A stretch of DNA of 64,000 nt, taken from the IMG/VR virus record IMGVR_UViG_3300042402_003388, positions 36,551-100,550 of that record. One strand, 5' to 3'. Origin of the DNA: a virus. The number at the start of each line of letters is the position of its first letter. Within the stretch, counting starts at the first letter, position 1. Positions 27,301 through 35,575 of the stretch are shown here, one piece after another. The notes under the pieces are model-generated. The model worked only from the letters and a program-made list of their open reading frames with translations, was not told the origin of the DNA and did not search any database. A program made the position numbers and the translations under genes.

Positions 27301-29310
27301 CTTTTTAGTTTGTACTGTTACATTTTCCCCATCCTCGGTAATAAGAACATATTTAACCTCTTCTTTAAGATTACCTTTAAGAACCTCCTCAGAGATATAA
27401 TCTTCGACTTTATCCTGAATTGCTCTCTTCAAAGGACGAGCCCCATACATTTCATCAAAACCTACTTTAGAAATCATTTTTGAGATTGATTCGTCAAAAG
27501 TGATTTGATATTTCATATTATCTAAACGAACTTTTAATTTATCTAACTCAATTGCCACAATCTTATCCACATCATTCTGACCAAGACTATTAAAGATAAT
27601 TGTATCGTCAATACGGTTTAAGAACTCAGGTGAGAAAAATTTCTTTAACTCCTTCTGTAGAGTTTGTTTTCTTAATTCTTCATTAACGAATGCGTTATTA
27701 GAATTAGAGAACCCAACACCATTACCAAAGTCTTGTAGTTTTTTAACCCCCAAGTTAGATGTCATAATGATGATACAATTTTTGAAGTTAATCTTACGAC
27801 CTAATCCATCGGTCATATGACCATCATCTAACATTTGTAGTAAAGATGAAAAGATATCTTTGTTCGCTTTCTCAATTTCATCAAACAAGATTACAGAGTA
27901 AGGTTTGTTTTTAACTTGTTCAGTTAATTGGCCACCCTCATCGTACCCAACGTATCCTGGAGGGGCCCCAATCAAACGAGATACTGTGTGTTTCTCTTGA
28001 TACTCGGACATATCTACACGAATTAACGAATCCTCACTACCAAAAACTTCTTTCGCCAATTGTTTAGCTAAGTAAGTTTTACCGACACCTGTAGAACCCA
28101 AGAAAATGAATGAACCGATAGGACGATTTGGGTCTTTAATTCCCAAACGATTTCTACGGATTGATTTGGCAATACGTTTAACCGCTTCTTCCTGCCCGAT
28201 AACTTTGTTATTTAAAGTTTTATCTAAATCAACCAAAGCTTTAGTATCGTCAGCATTTAACTTACTAACAGGAATTTTAGTCATATTTGAGACTACATCA
28301 TAAACTAACTCTAAAGACACTTCTTTACGTTTAGTTGTTAGGTCTTGCTCAAATTTTTTCTTCTCATCATCAAGTTTAGCCAAAACTTTTCTTTCCTTAT
28401 CTCTAAGTTCCGCAGCCTCTTCGTATCGTTGGTTTTTTACCACTTCAACCTTTTGATTTTTAATCTCCTGAGCCTTAACCTTCAACTCTTCAATGATTTC
28501 AGGTAATTTCATATCAACCTGACTACGAGCCCCAACCTCATCAAGAATGTCGATTGCTTTATCAGGGAATTCTCTATCTGTGATATAACGTTCCGCTAAA
28601 GTTACACAAGTCTCAAGAACTTCATCACTAAAGGATACTTTATGGAATCCCTCATACTTGTCTTTAAGATTTTTAAGAATAACTAAAGTTTCTTCTTTAG
28701 TTGCCCCATCGACAATTACTTTTTGAAAACGACGTTCTAACGCCCCATCCTTCTCAAAGTTTTTACGATATTCGTCTAATGTGGTAGCTCCGATACATTG
28801 GATTTCACCACGAGCAAGTGCTGGTTTAAAGATATTTGATGCGTCTAATGAACCTGAAGAATTACCCGCCCCAACTATTGTATGAATTTCATCAATAAAA
28901 ATGATAATATCAGGGTTAGCTTGAAGTTCTTCAATAAGAACCTTCATTCTTTCTTCAAATTGTCCACGGTATTTAGTACCAGCAACAATTGAAGTCATAT
29001 CTAATGAAAGAATTCTTTTGTCTGCCAAATTTCTTGGGCAATCTCCTTCATAGATTTTCATTGCCAAACCTTCAACAATTGCGGTTTTACCACAACCAGG
29101 TTCCCCAATGATAATTGGATTATTTTTCTTTCTACGGGAAAGTATTTGAGCGATACGTAAGATTTCTTTTTCTCTACCAACCACAGGGTCTAATTTACCT
29201 TGTTCTGCAAGTTTAATCAAATCACGACTAAAATTGTCTAATGCGGGTGTTGATGAGTCAGAAGGTCGTTTGTTCTCTTTTCTGTTGTCATTGTCCATTG
29301 ATTCTATCAT
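27286..29310 (-). CDS. clpC: ClpC-like AAA+ unfoldase
   Basis: Two AAA+ modules are visible in 674 residues. D1 has [22 protein letters not shown] and the arginine-finger region ERRF. A UVR-type segment ([17 protein letters not shown]) lies between the modules. D2 has [19 protein letters not shown] and MTSNLG. The loop [10 protein letters not shown] contains VGF, the docking loop for ClpP in ClpC proteins. The N-terminal Clp-N repeat of cellular ClpC is absent, so substrate choice may use the UVR-motif protein at 29513 as adaptor. It should form a hexamer that feeds ClpP, which is encoded at 3068. ClpB is unlikely because its long middle domain is missing. Confidence 0.95.
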   Translation of the reverse strand: MIESMDNDNRKENKRPSDSSTPALDNFSRDLIKLAEQGKLDPVVGREKEILRIAQILSRRKKNNPIIIGEPGCGKTAIVEGLAMKIYEGDCPRNLADKRILSLDMTSIVAGTKYRGQFEERMKVLIEELQANPDIIIFIDEIHTIVGAGNSSGSLDASNIFKPALARGEIQCIGATTLDEYRKNFEKDGALERRFQKVIVDGATKEETLVILKNLKDKYEGFHKVSFSDEVLETCVTLAERYITDREFPDKAIDILDEVGARSQVDMKLPEIIEELKVKAQEIKNQKVEVVKNQRYEEAAELRDKERKVLAKLDDEKKKFEQDLTTKRKEVSLELVYDVVSNMTKIPVSKLNADDTKALVDLDKTLNNKVIGQEEAVKRIAKSIRRNRLGIKDPNRPIGSFIFLGSTGVGKTYLAKQLAKEVFGSEDSLIRVDMSEYQEKHTVSRLIGAPPGYVGYDEGGQLTEQVKNKPYSVILFDEIEKANKDIFSSLLQMLDDGHMTDGLGRKINFKNCIIIMTSNLGVKKLQDFGNGVGFSNSNNAFVNEELRKQTLQKELKKFFSPEFLNRIDDTIIFNSLGQNDVDKIVAIELDKLKVRLDNMKYQITFDESISKMISKVGFDEMYGARPLKRAIQDKVEDYISEEVLKGNLKEEVKYVLITEDGENVTVQTKKKKGV

Positions 29311-29327
29311 ATTGTTTTATTTTTTTA

Positions 29328-29358
29328 CAAAGGTACAAAAATTATTCTAAAAATCCAA
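29328..29358 (-). promoter_or_regulatory. Promoter of the ClpC-like gene
   Basis: On the minus strand, TTG and TACCTTTG are separated by 20 bp. The -33 TTG overlaps the inverted repeat at 29357-29369, so a repressor bound there could block it. Confidence 0.75.
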
Positions 29359-29433
29359 TATTGTCATAATGTCAGGTGATAATATTTATATATGACATTA
29401 TGTCACATAAGGGTATTGACTTATGACAATATT
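29357..29433. promoter_or_regulatory. Nested operator-like palindromes in divergent intergenic region
   Basis: AATATTGTCATAA (29357-29369) and TTATGACAATATT (29421-29433) are a perfect 13-bp inverted repeat. Between them TGACATTATGTCA (29393-29405) is a 13-bp palindrome nearly concentric with it. The arrangement suggests cooperative binding of a dimeric regulator controlling the ClpC-like gene and the divergent UVR gene. Confidence 0.65.
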
Positions 29434-29512
29434 TCTTTTATTATTGTTACGGTACAAATTTAGATAGAATAATTGAAAATAAAAAATAAATTTAAAACAA
29501 AATTTTAAAACT

Positions 29513-29959
29513 ATGATTTTCGGAAGAAGAAAAAACAATTTTAACGACTTATTTAATGAATTTGATTCAATGTTTAGTCAATTCGATTCAATTTTTGGTG
29601 GCCTACCAAATAAAAGTGAGGTTGAGAAGGGAACCGATGAATTAGGTAATTGGACAAAAGAGACTTTTATTTCTGATGATGGTTCAGTACACGTCACAAG
29701 TTTTATTAGAACAAGTGGTAGTGGTAATGTAAAATCAAACGACAATTCGGTGATTAACGATTTAAAAAGAAAACTTAAATCTGCGGTTGAATCTGAAAAA
29801 TTTGAGGATGCGGTTAAACTTAGAGACCAAATTAAAAAATACGAGTCTAATCAAGAGGAGATTTCTAAATTAGAACTAGAACTTAAAAAATCTATAAACA
29901 CTCAAGATTTTGAAAAGTCGATTGAATTAAGAGATAAGTTGAAGAAATTAAAATCGTAA
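29513..29959 (+). CDS. UVR-motif protein (McsA-like)
   Basis: The C-terminal half of this 148-residue protein has two UVR motifs: LKSAVESEKFEDAVKLRDQI and LKKSINTQDFEKSIELRDKL. The N-terminal half is Phe/Asp-rich (FNEFDSMFSQFDSIFGG) with a short Gly/Ser segment. UVR motifs mediate coiled-coil contacts in UvrB/UvrC, ClpC and its adaptor McsA. Because it lies divergent from the ClpC-like gene with a shared operator-like region, an adaptor role is plausible. No Cys-rich zinc region of McsA is present. Confidence 0.8.
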   Translation: MIFGRRKNNFNDLFNEFDSMFSQFDSIFGGLPNKSEVEKGTDELGNWTKETFISDDGSVHVTSFIRTSGSGNVKSNDNSVINDLKRKLKSAVESEKFEDAVKLRDQIKKYESNQEEISKLELELKKSINTQDFEKSIELRDKLKKLKS

Positions 29960-29964
29960 AACAA

Positions 29965-29991
29965 ACCCCCCAATTAACGGGGGTTTTTTAT
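29965..29991 (+). terminator. Terminator after UVR gene
   Basis: AACCCCC/GGGGGTT stem with an 8-9 nt loop and TTTTTT. Confidence 0.8.
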
Positions 29992-29995
29992 TTTT

Positions 29996-30007
29996 AATAT
30001 ATTTATG
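29996..30007 (+). promoter_or_regulatory. Late-type promoter motif
   Basis: AATATATTTATG directly abuts the start of the gene at 30005, one of many TATTTAT motifs before late genes. Confidence 0.5.
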
Positions 30008-30310
30008 TCTATGAGACCTTTTGAGAAATATATTAAACAACTTGATGCGGATAAGGAACTACAATCAATATATCGTAAATTACGTCGTTGCTTTAAAAGA
30101 GAAGGATGGTCAGAGGAAGATTTAGTTAAACCTCCTTACTATCCGCAAGATATAATGAAGTACTATCAAGATTTTAGTAGTGAACATTCAAGATTATTCA
30201 ATGAGGTTAGAATGTATTTTGATATTGACCATAATGAGTTTATTGATTATCTTAAAAAAGAGATGAAACACATTGATGAAGAAACTCCACTAAATACTCC
30301 AAATGATTAA
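30005..30310 (+). CDS. Hypothetical 101-residue protein
   Basis: A basic-acidic helical protein starting MSMRPFEKYIKQLDADKELQS, with RRCFKREGWSEEDLVKPPYYP and a C-terminal LKKEMKHIDEETPLN. It overlaps the next gene by 8 bp and so shares its transcript. The family was not recognised. The Arg-rich first part might bind nucleic acid. A late-type motif overlaps its start. Confidence 0.7.
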   Translation: MSMRPFEKYIKQLDADKELQSIYRKLRRCFKREGWSEEDLVKPPYYPQDIMKYYQDFSSEHSRLFNEVRMYFDIDHNEFIDYLKKEMKHIDEETPLNTPND

Positions 30311-30557
30311 TGATATGGGAATCAAAAAAGAAACAATATTAGGTACTAAAATTATTAACGAAATAGACTCGACGAATTTGGTTAAAACCGAGTACGATAC
30401 GGAAACAAGTAAACTTGTTGTTGAGTTTAAAAATGGGACTAAATATGAGTATGATGATGTCACTCATAAAACTTACACCCAATTTAGAATGGCCGAATCC
30501 CAAGGTAAATTCTTTAATACAAATATTTCTAAGGTTCATAAATACAAAAAGGTTTAA
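30303..30557 (+). CDS. KTSC-domain protein
   Basis: In 84 residues, LVVEFKNGTKYEYDDVTHKTYTQF and AESQGKFFNTNISKVHKYKKV match the KTSC domain (named after a Lys-Thr-Ser-Cys motif in relatives of lysyl-tRNA synthetase-linked and other proteins), a small beta-sheet domain of unknown function. The start has a Met-rich leader (MINDMGIKKETILG); the second ATG at 30315 is an alternative. It is common in phages and bacteria. It overlaps the preceding gene. Confidence 0.8.
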   Translation: MINDMGIKKETILGTKIINEIDSTNLVKTEYDTETSKLVVEFKNGTKYEYDDVTHKTYTQFRMAESQGKFFNTNISKVHKYKKV

Positions 30558-30587
30558 CAAAGTTAACTTTTTAAGTATTTATGTATA

Positions 30588-31349
30588 ATGGGACAACAAT
30601 CTGAAATTTTAAAAAGTTTTTCATTACAGGATGAATTGAATCCTGATGTTTGGTATTTCCCTAATGGAAAGGTTGAAACTATGAAACCTGAAATTAGAGA
30701 AAGACTATTGGAGATTGCTTATGAATTTATAGAATTCTTAGACGTTCCCGTATTTGTTGGTGACATAATTTTAACAGGGTCTCTTTCTAATTATAATTGG
30801 TCTAAATTTTCAGACTTTGATTTGCATTTGTTAATCGACTTCGACCAATTTCCAAAGGAATCTGTTGAATTGTATCAAAAACTCTTTAATCTTAAAAAGA
30901 TGTTGTTCAACAACACTCACGATATTACTATAAAAAAATATGAAGTCGAATTATATGCACAGGATGAGAAGGAACCTCACGAGAGTACTGGAGTTTATTC
31001 AGTATTATTTGACGAGTGGGTTAAGAAACCAAAAAAAGAAGACGTTAGTATTAACATTGATGAGATTAAACATAAATCAGAACAATGGATGGAAATTATT
31101 GACGGTGTAATTGAAAACGCTGGCGATGAAGAATTGGAAGACGCTAAAGAATTAATCAAAAAATATAAAGAAAAAATAAAGAAATTTAGACAGTGTGGTT
31201 TAGAGAAAGGTGGAGAGTATTCTAATGAAAACTTGGTATTTAAGGTATTAAGACGAAATGGATATATTGAAAAACTTTATGATTTTGAAAATAAACTAAC
31301 AGATGAAAGACTATCATTACAAGAGAAGATTAACAAATCTTTGAAATAA
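30588..31349 (+). CDS. Nucleotidyltransferase-like protein
   Basis: The 253-residue protein has a core ILTGSLSNYNWSKFSDFDLHLLIDF (about residues 61-85), with the GS motif and DxD metal site of the polymerase-beta nucleotidyltransferase fold, plus YEVELYAQ as the third acidic strand. Related phage proteins occur in structural regions, and their substrate is not established. A late-type motif (AAGTATTTATG) lies about 10 bp upstream. The C-terminal part is helical and Lys/Glu-rich. It could modify a tRNA, protein or other RNA; none can be chosen from the sequence. Confidence 0.78.
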   Translation: MGQQSEILKSFSLQDELNPDVWYFPNGKVETMKPEIRERLLEIAYEFIEFLDVPVFVGDIILTGSLSNYNWSKFSDFDLHLLIDFDQFPKESVELYQKLFNLKKMLFNNTHDITIKKYEVELYAQDEKEPHESTGVYSVLFDEWVKKPKKEDVSINIDEIKHKSEQWMEIIDGVIENAGDEELEDAKELIKKYKEKIKKFRQCGLEKGGEYSNENLVFKVLRRNGYIEKLYDFENKLTDERLSLQEKINKSLK

Positions 31350-31360
31350 TGGTTAGTTTG

Positions 31361-31371
31361 ATATATTTATA
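31361..31371 (+). promoter_or_regulatory. Late-type promoter motif
   Basis: ATATATTTATA, about 15 bp before the start at 31386. Confidence 0.5.
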
Positions 31372-31385
31372 GATAAAAAAATACT

Positions 31386-31568
31386 ATGGCAACAACATAT
31401 AGCGCTGGAACATTTACGTCCGAAATTTGTGTAGTGTGTGACACTGACCAAGGGACTACTGCAACTTACGTTGACACCCCACATCCAACATACACTAATG
31501 GTGCTGGTGATGCGGTTGTACAATTACAAATGGTTACATTAGGGGGACCTAATGGGTTAAACAGTTAA
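31386..31568 (+). CDS. Hypothetical 60-residue protein
   Basis: A small Thr/Gly/Val-rich protein starting MATTYSAGTFTSEICVVCDTD, with HPTYTNGAGDAVVQLQMVTLGG. The composition, free of charged residues, resembles small beta-stranded virion proteins such as head decoration or fibre tips, but this is weak. A late-type promoter motif lies 15 bp upstream. It is the first gene of the head and packaging block, 30 bp before the next one. Confidence 0.65.
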   Translation: MATTYSAGTFTSEICVVCDTDQGTTATYVDTPHPTYTNGAGDAVVQLQMVTLGGPNGLNS

Positions 31569-31598
31569 TAAATTAAAAAAAGTTAAAATAAAAATAAA

Positions 31599-32984
31599 AT
31601 GGCAGATTTAAAACCACTAGGAAGTGAAAAACTTCAAGGTATGGAAAAAATACAAAGGATTCTTGAAATCGCAAGATTTAACGAGAGTACCCCATCCCGA
31701 ATTAATGAAACGTCTAAAAACGAATATAGCCTTCAACTTGCTGACGGTAATGAATACCAAATTGTTAGAGAAAAAACAGGTTATATTATTAAACAAACTA
31801 TTTCTGAATCAGAGGTTGACTATATTGCACCAATGAGAGAAAGAAAATATTATGATTCATATTCTCAAGCGTTAAAAAGATTAAATTTAATGGCTAAAGA
31901 GATGAATGAATTATATGGTAATGATGAAGGTACATCATTATTTTCGGAACAAAAAAGATTTACATTAAAAACTCCGAAATCAGAAAAAAAAAATTCTAAT
32001 CCTACCGACGAGGTAGAAAATGTACCATTACCTCCTGCACCACCCGCGGCTCCTTCAGGGGATGTCCCACCTCCACCACCTGCACCAACTGATGATATGG
32101 GAGATGTCCCACCTCCACCACCTGCACCGACTGATGATATGGGTACAGATGATATGGGTACAGATGATATGGGCACTGATGATATGGAAATGGGAGATAT
32201 GGAAGGTAATGAGGAAAACGACGAAATCGTAACTTTCAAAACAATACAAAAACTTACAGGTAAACTAGGTCAAAAATTAAGAACGTTAAATTCATCTGAA
32301 GATGATGAAGAATCTATGTCATCAAAAGACATTAAGTACGTTATTAATTCTATATTGTCTGCGTTAGATTTGGAAAAATTAGATGAAGATGATATGGAAG
32401 ATATCCTTAACAAATTAGAAGGGGCTGAAGAAGAATTTAACCCTGAAGAAAAATTTGGTAATGATGATGAAGAGGAAAATGATGAAGATAATTTTGGAGA
32501 AGAGTTACCAAACACTGATGACGAAGAACCTATTGGATTTGGGGAAATGAGTGAAGAAAACGCTTGGGCTGAGTTAGGTAACGATATTGCTCAAACAACT
32601 GCGTTAAAGGCCACAGGTGCAAGGTTTGGTTCTGATGGTGGTGAAATGAGTGAAGATTCTAAACACTTAAATAATATCGCAACTTCAATGTTTGAATCTA
32701 AAATTGAAGATACTTTAATGAAGTATTTCAACATCACTGAAAGTGAAAAAAAATTCAACAAAACAATTAACGAAGAAAGAAAAGTAAAAACTAAAATTAC
32801 TTTATCTGAGTTGAATGGTGAAATTAAAAGATTATCTGAATCTGTACAACAAGAGGTGAGTGCTAAAAAATTCTTAAAAGAAAATGTTAACGCAAAACTT
32901 GTTGGTAAAACAAATAAGAAAAATTTAGTATTTGAATTAGGATATAAACAATATAAAATATCACCTAAAGGTAGTCTTATATGA
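31599..32984 (+). CDS. Acidic Pro-rich putative structural protein
   Basis: A 461-residue protein with an N-terminal domain (about residues 1-110), a Pro-rich linker with VPPPPPAPTDDMG and a GTDDM repeat (about 145-200), and an acidic middle (EEENDEDNFGEELP). The C-terminus is Lys-rich (about residues 385-461). The repeat and charge patches are typical of internal head or scaffolding-type proteins. It resembles the acidic 41847 protein in composition. The family was not recognised. It overlaps the next gene by 4 bp (ATGA), indicating coupling. Confidence 0.75.
   Translation: MADLKPLGSEKLQGMEKIQRILEIARFNESTPSRINETSKNEYSLQLADGNEYQIVREKTGYIIKQTISESEVDYIAPMRERKYYDSYSQALKRLNLMAKEMNELYGNDEGTSLFSEQKRFTLKTPKSEKKNSNPTDEVENVPLPPAPPAAPSGDVPPPPPAPTDDMGDVPPPPPAPTDDMGTDDMGTDDMGTDDMEMGDMEGNEENDEIVTFKTIQKLTGKLGQKLRTLNSSEDDEESMSSKDIKYVINSILSALDLEKLDEDDMEDILNKLEGAEEEFNPEEKFGNDDEEENDEDNFGEELPNTDDEEPIGFGEMSEENAWAELGNDIAQTTALKATGARFGSDGGEMSEDSKHLNNIATSMFESKIEDTLMKYFNITESEKKFNKTINEERKVKTKITLSELNGEIKRLSESVQQEVSAKKFLKENVNAKLVGKTNKKNLVFELGYKQYKISPKGSLI
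32055..32195 (+). repeat. Coding repeats in Pro-rich linker
   Basis: A roughly 39-bp unit encoding VPPPPPAPTDDMG is repeated twice, followed by a 15-bp unit encoding GTDDM repeated about four times. Copy number may vary. Confidence 0.8.
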
Positions 32985-33391
32985 GTTATTTAGTCTTTAT
33001 AAACGGATTAGGTCCTAATTATAAAGGGGATAATATGTATGAGTTTATCTTTTCTGATGATAAGACTGATATTTGGGACGATAGTTGGGAGGCAAAGCCT
33101 TCCAACGGTTATCCTAAACCACCAGAACTTGATTACATAAAGAAAGTCGGAGTACTGAAAAATACCTCAATAGAGTTAGAATTAATACAGAACTCTGATT
33201 TTTTTAGTTTTATGGATTGTATGGATGGTGTAATTGCCTTAGGTTGGGAAAAAGAAAATGATAATATTGATTTTACAATTACTAAAAGATTGGTATTTAA
33301 TTTTGGCGAAACCGAACAAGAAGTTAAAAATAAATTATACGAACGAGATGTCGTTCTTGAATTTGAAAAAAAAGTAGTATATGAAAACTAA
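32981..33391 (+). CDS. Hypothetical 136-residue protein
   Basis: A protein starting MSYLVFINGLGPNYKGDNMYE, with EFIFSDDKTDIWDDSW, SNGYPKPPELDYIKK and RLVFNFGETEQEVKNKLYE. The alternating hydrophobic pattern suggests an alpha/beta fold. It starts at the end of the acidic protein (ATGA) and overlaps the following gene by 11 bp, so it is in the middle of a head-region operon. The family was not recognised. Confidence 0.75.
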   Translation: MSYLVFINGLGPNYKGDNMYEFIFSDDKTDIWDDSWEAKPSNGYPKPPELDYIKKVGVLKNTSIELELIQNSDFFSFMDCMDGVIALGWEKENDNIDFTITKRLVFNFGETEQEVKNKLYERDVVLEFEKKVVYEN

Positions 33392-34286
33392 CAAATACTC
33401 AAAATTGATAGATTTTGGTTTTAGTCCAAAAACCCTAATGACTTTAAGTGAGTCAGAAATCAACACATTACATAGAAACCTTGTAGAAGGTAAAAAGAAC
33501 GAAACTAAAGAAGCTCAAACAGTTCAGACTAGTATTACGAAATACAGTGCTAGTGAAGTCCAAGACGCTAAGAGTAAGGGTGAATCAATCCCTGGTGGTA
33601 GAGCGGTTAAAATGAACCCTGATGGTAGTATGGACGTGACTAATGAAGGTGAAATGTCGGAAGGTAAAAAGAAGAAAAAGAATAAGATTAATCCATTTGC
33701 AATCTGTACTTCTCAATTAGGTAATGAGTTTGGTACTACTGAAAGACATATGTGGAATTCAAAACAGAATAACAAATATGAAAGATGTGTTAAAGCGATT
33801 AAACAATCAATGAATGAAGGAAAAGATATTACTTCTGTGATTTTAGAAAATAAAATCCTATATTTGCTTGAGAAACACTCAAACGCTAAAATGAATAAAG
33901 GAGATTTAATGGATTTAATAACTAAAAAAACACTTAACAAACCTATTGGTACTTTAGGTTCTATTGACGTTAAAGAGAATAACACAAAAGAGGCTCCTGT
34001 AAAGACACCTGTTAAAACTCCAACAAAACCTGATAAAGGTAACCCTTACAAACCTAAAACGTCGCCAGCACCTAAAGCTAAAAAATCTGAGACTAAAGAG
34101 TCTATGGTTGCTAATGCACCTGCACCGACTAAACCAACAACAAAACCTGGAACTAAAACTCCACCAAAACCAGATAAGGGAAGTCCTTATAAACCTAAAA
34201 CATCACCAAATCCTAAGGCGAGAACTAATAAAGAATTACCGTCTTGGATGTCATTTGATAATATTGGAATTAAATTAAAAAAATAA
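33381..34286 (+). CDS. Lys/Pro-rich putative virion protein
   Basis: The N-terminus (TLMTLSESEINTLHRNLVE) is one of the recurrent Glu-ending leaders in this window. A central segment has NPFAICTSQLGNEFGTTER and KYERCVKAIKQS, a short Cys-containing motif. The rest is repetitive and basic, with PDKGNPYKPKTSPAPKA and PDKGSPYKPKTSPNPKA. A head-packaged internal protein is possible: the basic C-terminus could bind packaged DNA and the leader might be cut by the prohead protease, but both are inference. Its last base overlaps the next gene. Confidence 0.72.
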   Translation: MKTNKYSKLIDFGFSPKTLMTLSESEINTLHRNLVEGKKNETKEAQTVQTSITKYSASEVQDAKSKGESIPGGRAVKMNPDGSMDVTNEGEMSEGKKKKKNKINPFAICTSQLGNEFGTTERHMWNSKQNNKYERCVKAIKQSMNEGKDITSVILENKILYLLEKHSNAKMNKGDLMDLITKKTLNKPIGTLGSIDVKENNTKEAPVKTPVKTPTKPDKGNPYKPKTSPAPKAKKSETKESMVANAPAPTKPTTKPGTKTPPKPDKGSPYKPKTSPNPKARTNKELPSWMSFDNIGIKLKK

Positions 34287-35572
34287 TGGCAAAGTTTAAA
34301 TTAGACGCTAAAGAAGCTATAGATTACGGTCCAGGACGTGAAAGAATGAATCCTGATTTAGAAAATAAACTTAGAACACAAACGACAAGTTTATCAAAAA
34401 ACCCTGCATTCCCTGATGTGGATAAAAATGGTGTTCCTGATAATTTTGAGGAGTTAGTTGCATCTAAAAGATTTAAAGATGTTGTTGAAAAAGTAAAACG
34501 TTATACTGGTATGGAAGACATATCAGGTCAAAACGCCTTTATGCAATTACAGAGAGCTTTAATGGGTGCGGTTCAAAGAGTTATGCAAATAGAGTCTCAA
34601 AATAAAGAATATCTTGAGAAATTAGCGGTTGACTTAGTTATTAAAGAAATGGGGATTCCTGATGGGTCTTTCCAATTTGATGCCAAATTAGTTGGTATGG
34701 GAGGTATCGACCAAAGTAGATTCCAACAACAAGGTGAAGAACCTGAAGAAGAAGAGATTGAACAACAATTCGGTAGTCAAGACGCTGAAGAAGATTTGGA
34801 CGATTTTATGACTGCAATGGAGAAGTTTGACTTAGAGAAAGCTAAACGTAGATTCATTAACGCATTAATTCAAGGGTCGTCTAAAAAAGGTCATTATATG
34901 TTTGAATTGGTTAGAGCCGAGTTGAACAGAATTGACCCTCAGTTGTTAAACTTATATGGTGTTTTAATGTCAATTAACGATTTAGTTTATTGGTTAATGC
35001 CTGACGAAGCCGTTCAAATGATGGCGGGTAACCCATCAAGTATGGCGGGTAAAGAAGAGGTTGATGATACTACTGACCCACCAACAATTAAAGCGAGAGG
35101 ATTATTCTTCCCTGTTTTAATTCACGAACTTATTAAAGGGGTTATGGAGGTTTTTGGTACTCACGGATTACCAGACGACCCTAAATCACAACAAATGATT
35201 ATGGGAAGTACTGATACTCTACCTAACGAGATTTGGGACTTAAGATTAGGACCTGTTATTTGGGAGAAATTCTCTCAAGCATATCCTATGGAAGTCTTTG
35301 ATGAAGATAAAAAACATATCCAACACTACCTGTTCGCTAGATTTTCAGCGTTAGATTCAAAACAGTTTTTTGAAGTTGCGAAACAAATATTATCAGGAGA
35401 CCCTAAAGGTGAGAAATTCTTACAAGATATGGTTAGAGATATTATCACTGATTTGAAAAAACGTGATTTAGAAGATTCATTAGGAAGTTATGATGACGAC
35501 TATGGTGATGACGACGACGATGACGGTTTAGATGATTTCTTAGGTGGCTTGGGTATCTCAAGACCTAAGTAA
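34286..35572 (+). CDS. Conserved-looking hypothetical protein upstream of terminase
   Basis: A 428-residue protein starting MAKFKLDAKEAIDYGPGRERM. The middle is helical, with NAFMQLQRALMGAVQRVMQI and GSSKKGHYMFELVRAELNRI. The C-terminus is extremely acidic (YDDDYGDDDDDDGLDDF). It lies 3 bp before the large terminase. A small terminase subunit often sits here, but this protein is much longer than known ones and no helix-turn-helix is obvious. It may be a head, neck or packaging accessory factor. Confidence 0.72.
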   Translation: MAKFKLDAKEAIDYGPGRERMNPDLENKLRTQTTSLSKNPAFPDVDKNGVPDNFEELVASKRFKDVVEKVKRYTGMEDISGQNAFMQLQRALMGAVQRVMQIESQNKEYLEKLAVDLVIKEMGIPDGSFQFDAKLVGMGGIDQSRFQQQGEEPEEEEIEQQFGSQDAEEDLDDFMTAMEKFDLEKAKRRFINALIQGSSKKGHYMFELVRAELNRIDPQLLNLYGVLMSINDLVYWLMPDEAVQMMAGNPSSMAGKEEVDDTTDPPTIKARGLFFPVLIHELIKGVMEVFGTHGLPDDPKSQQMIMGSTDTLPNEIWDLRLGPVIWEKFSQAYPMEVFDEDKKHIQHYLFARFSALDSKQFFEVAKQILSGDPKGEKFLQDMVRDIITDLKKRDLEDSLGSYDDDYGDDDDDDGLDDFLGGLGISRPK

Positions 35573-35575
35573 TTT

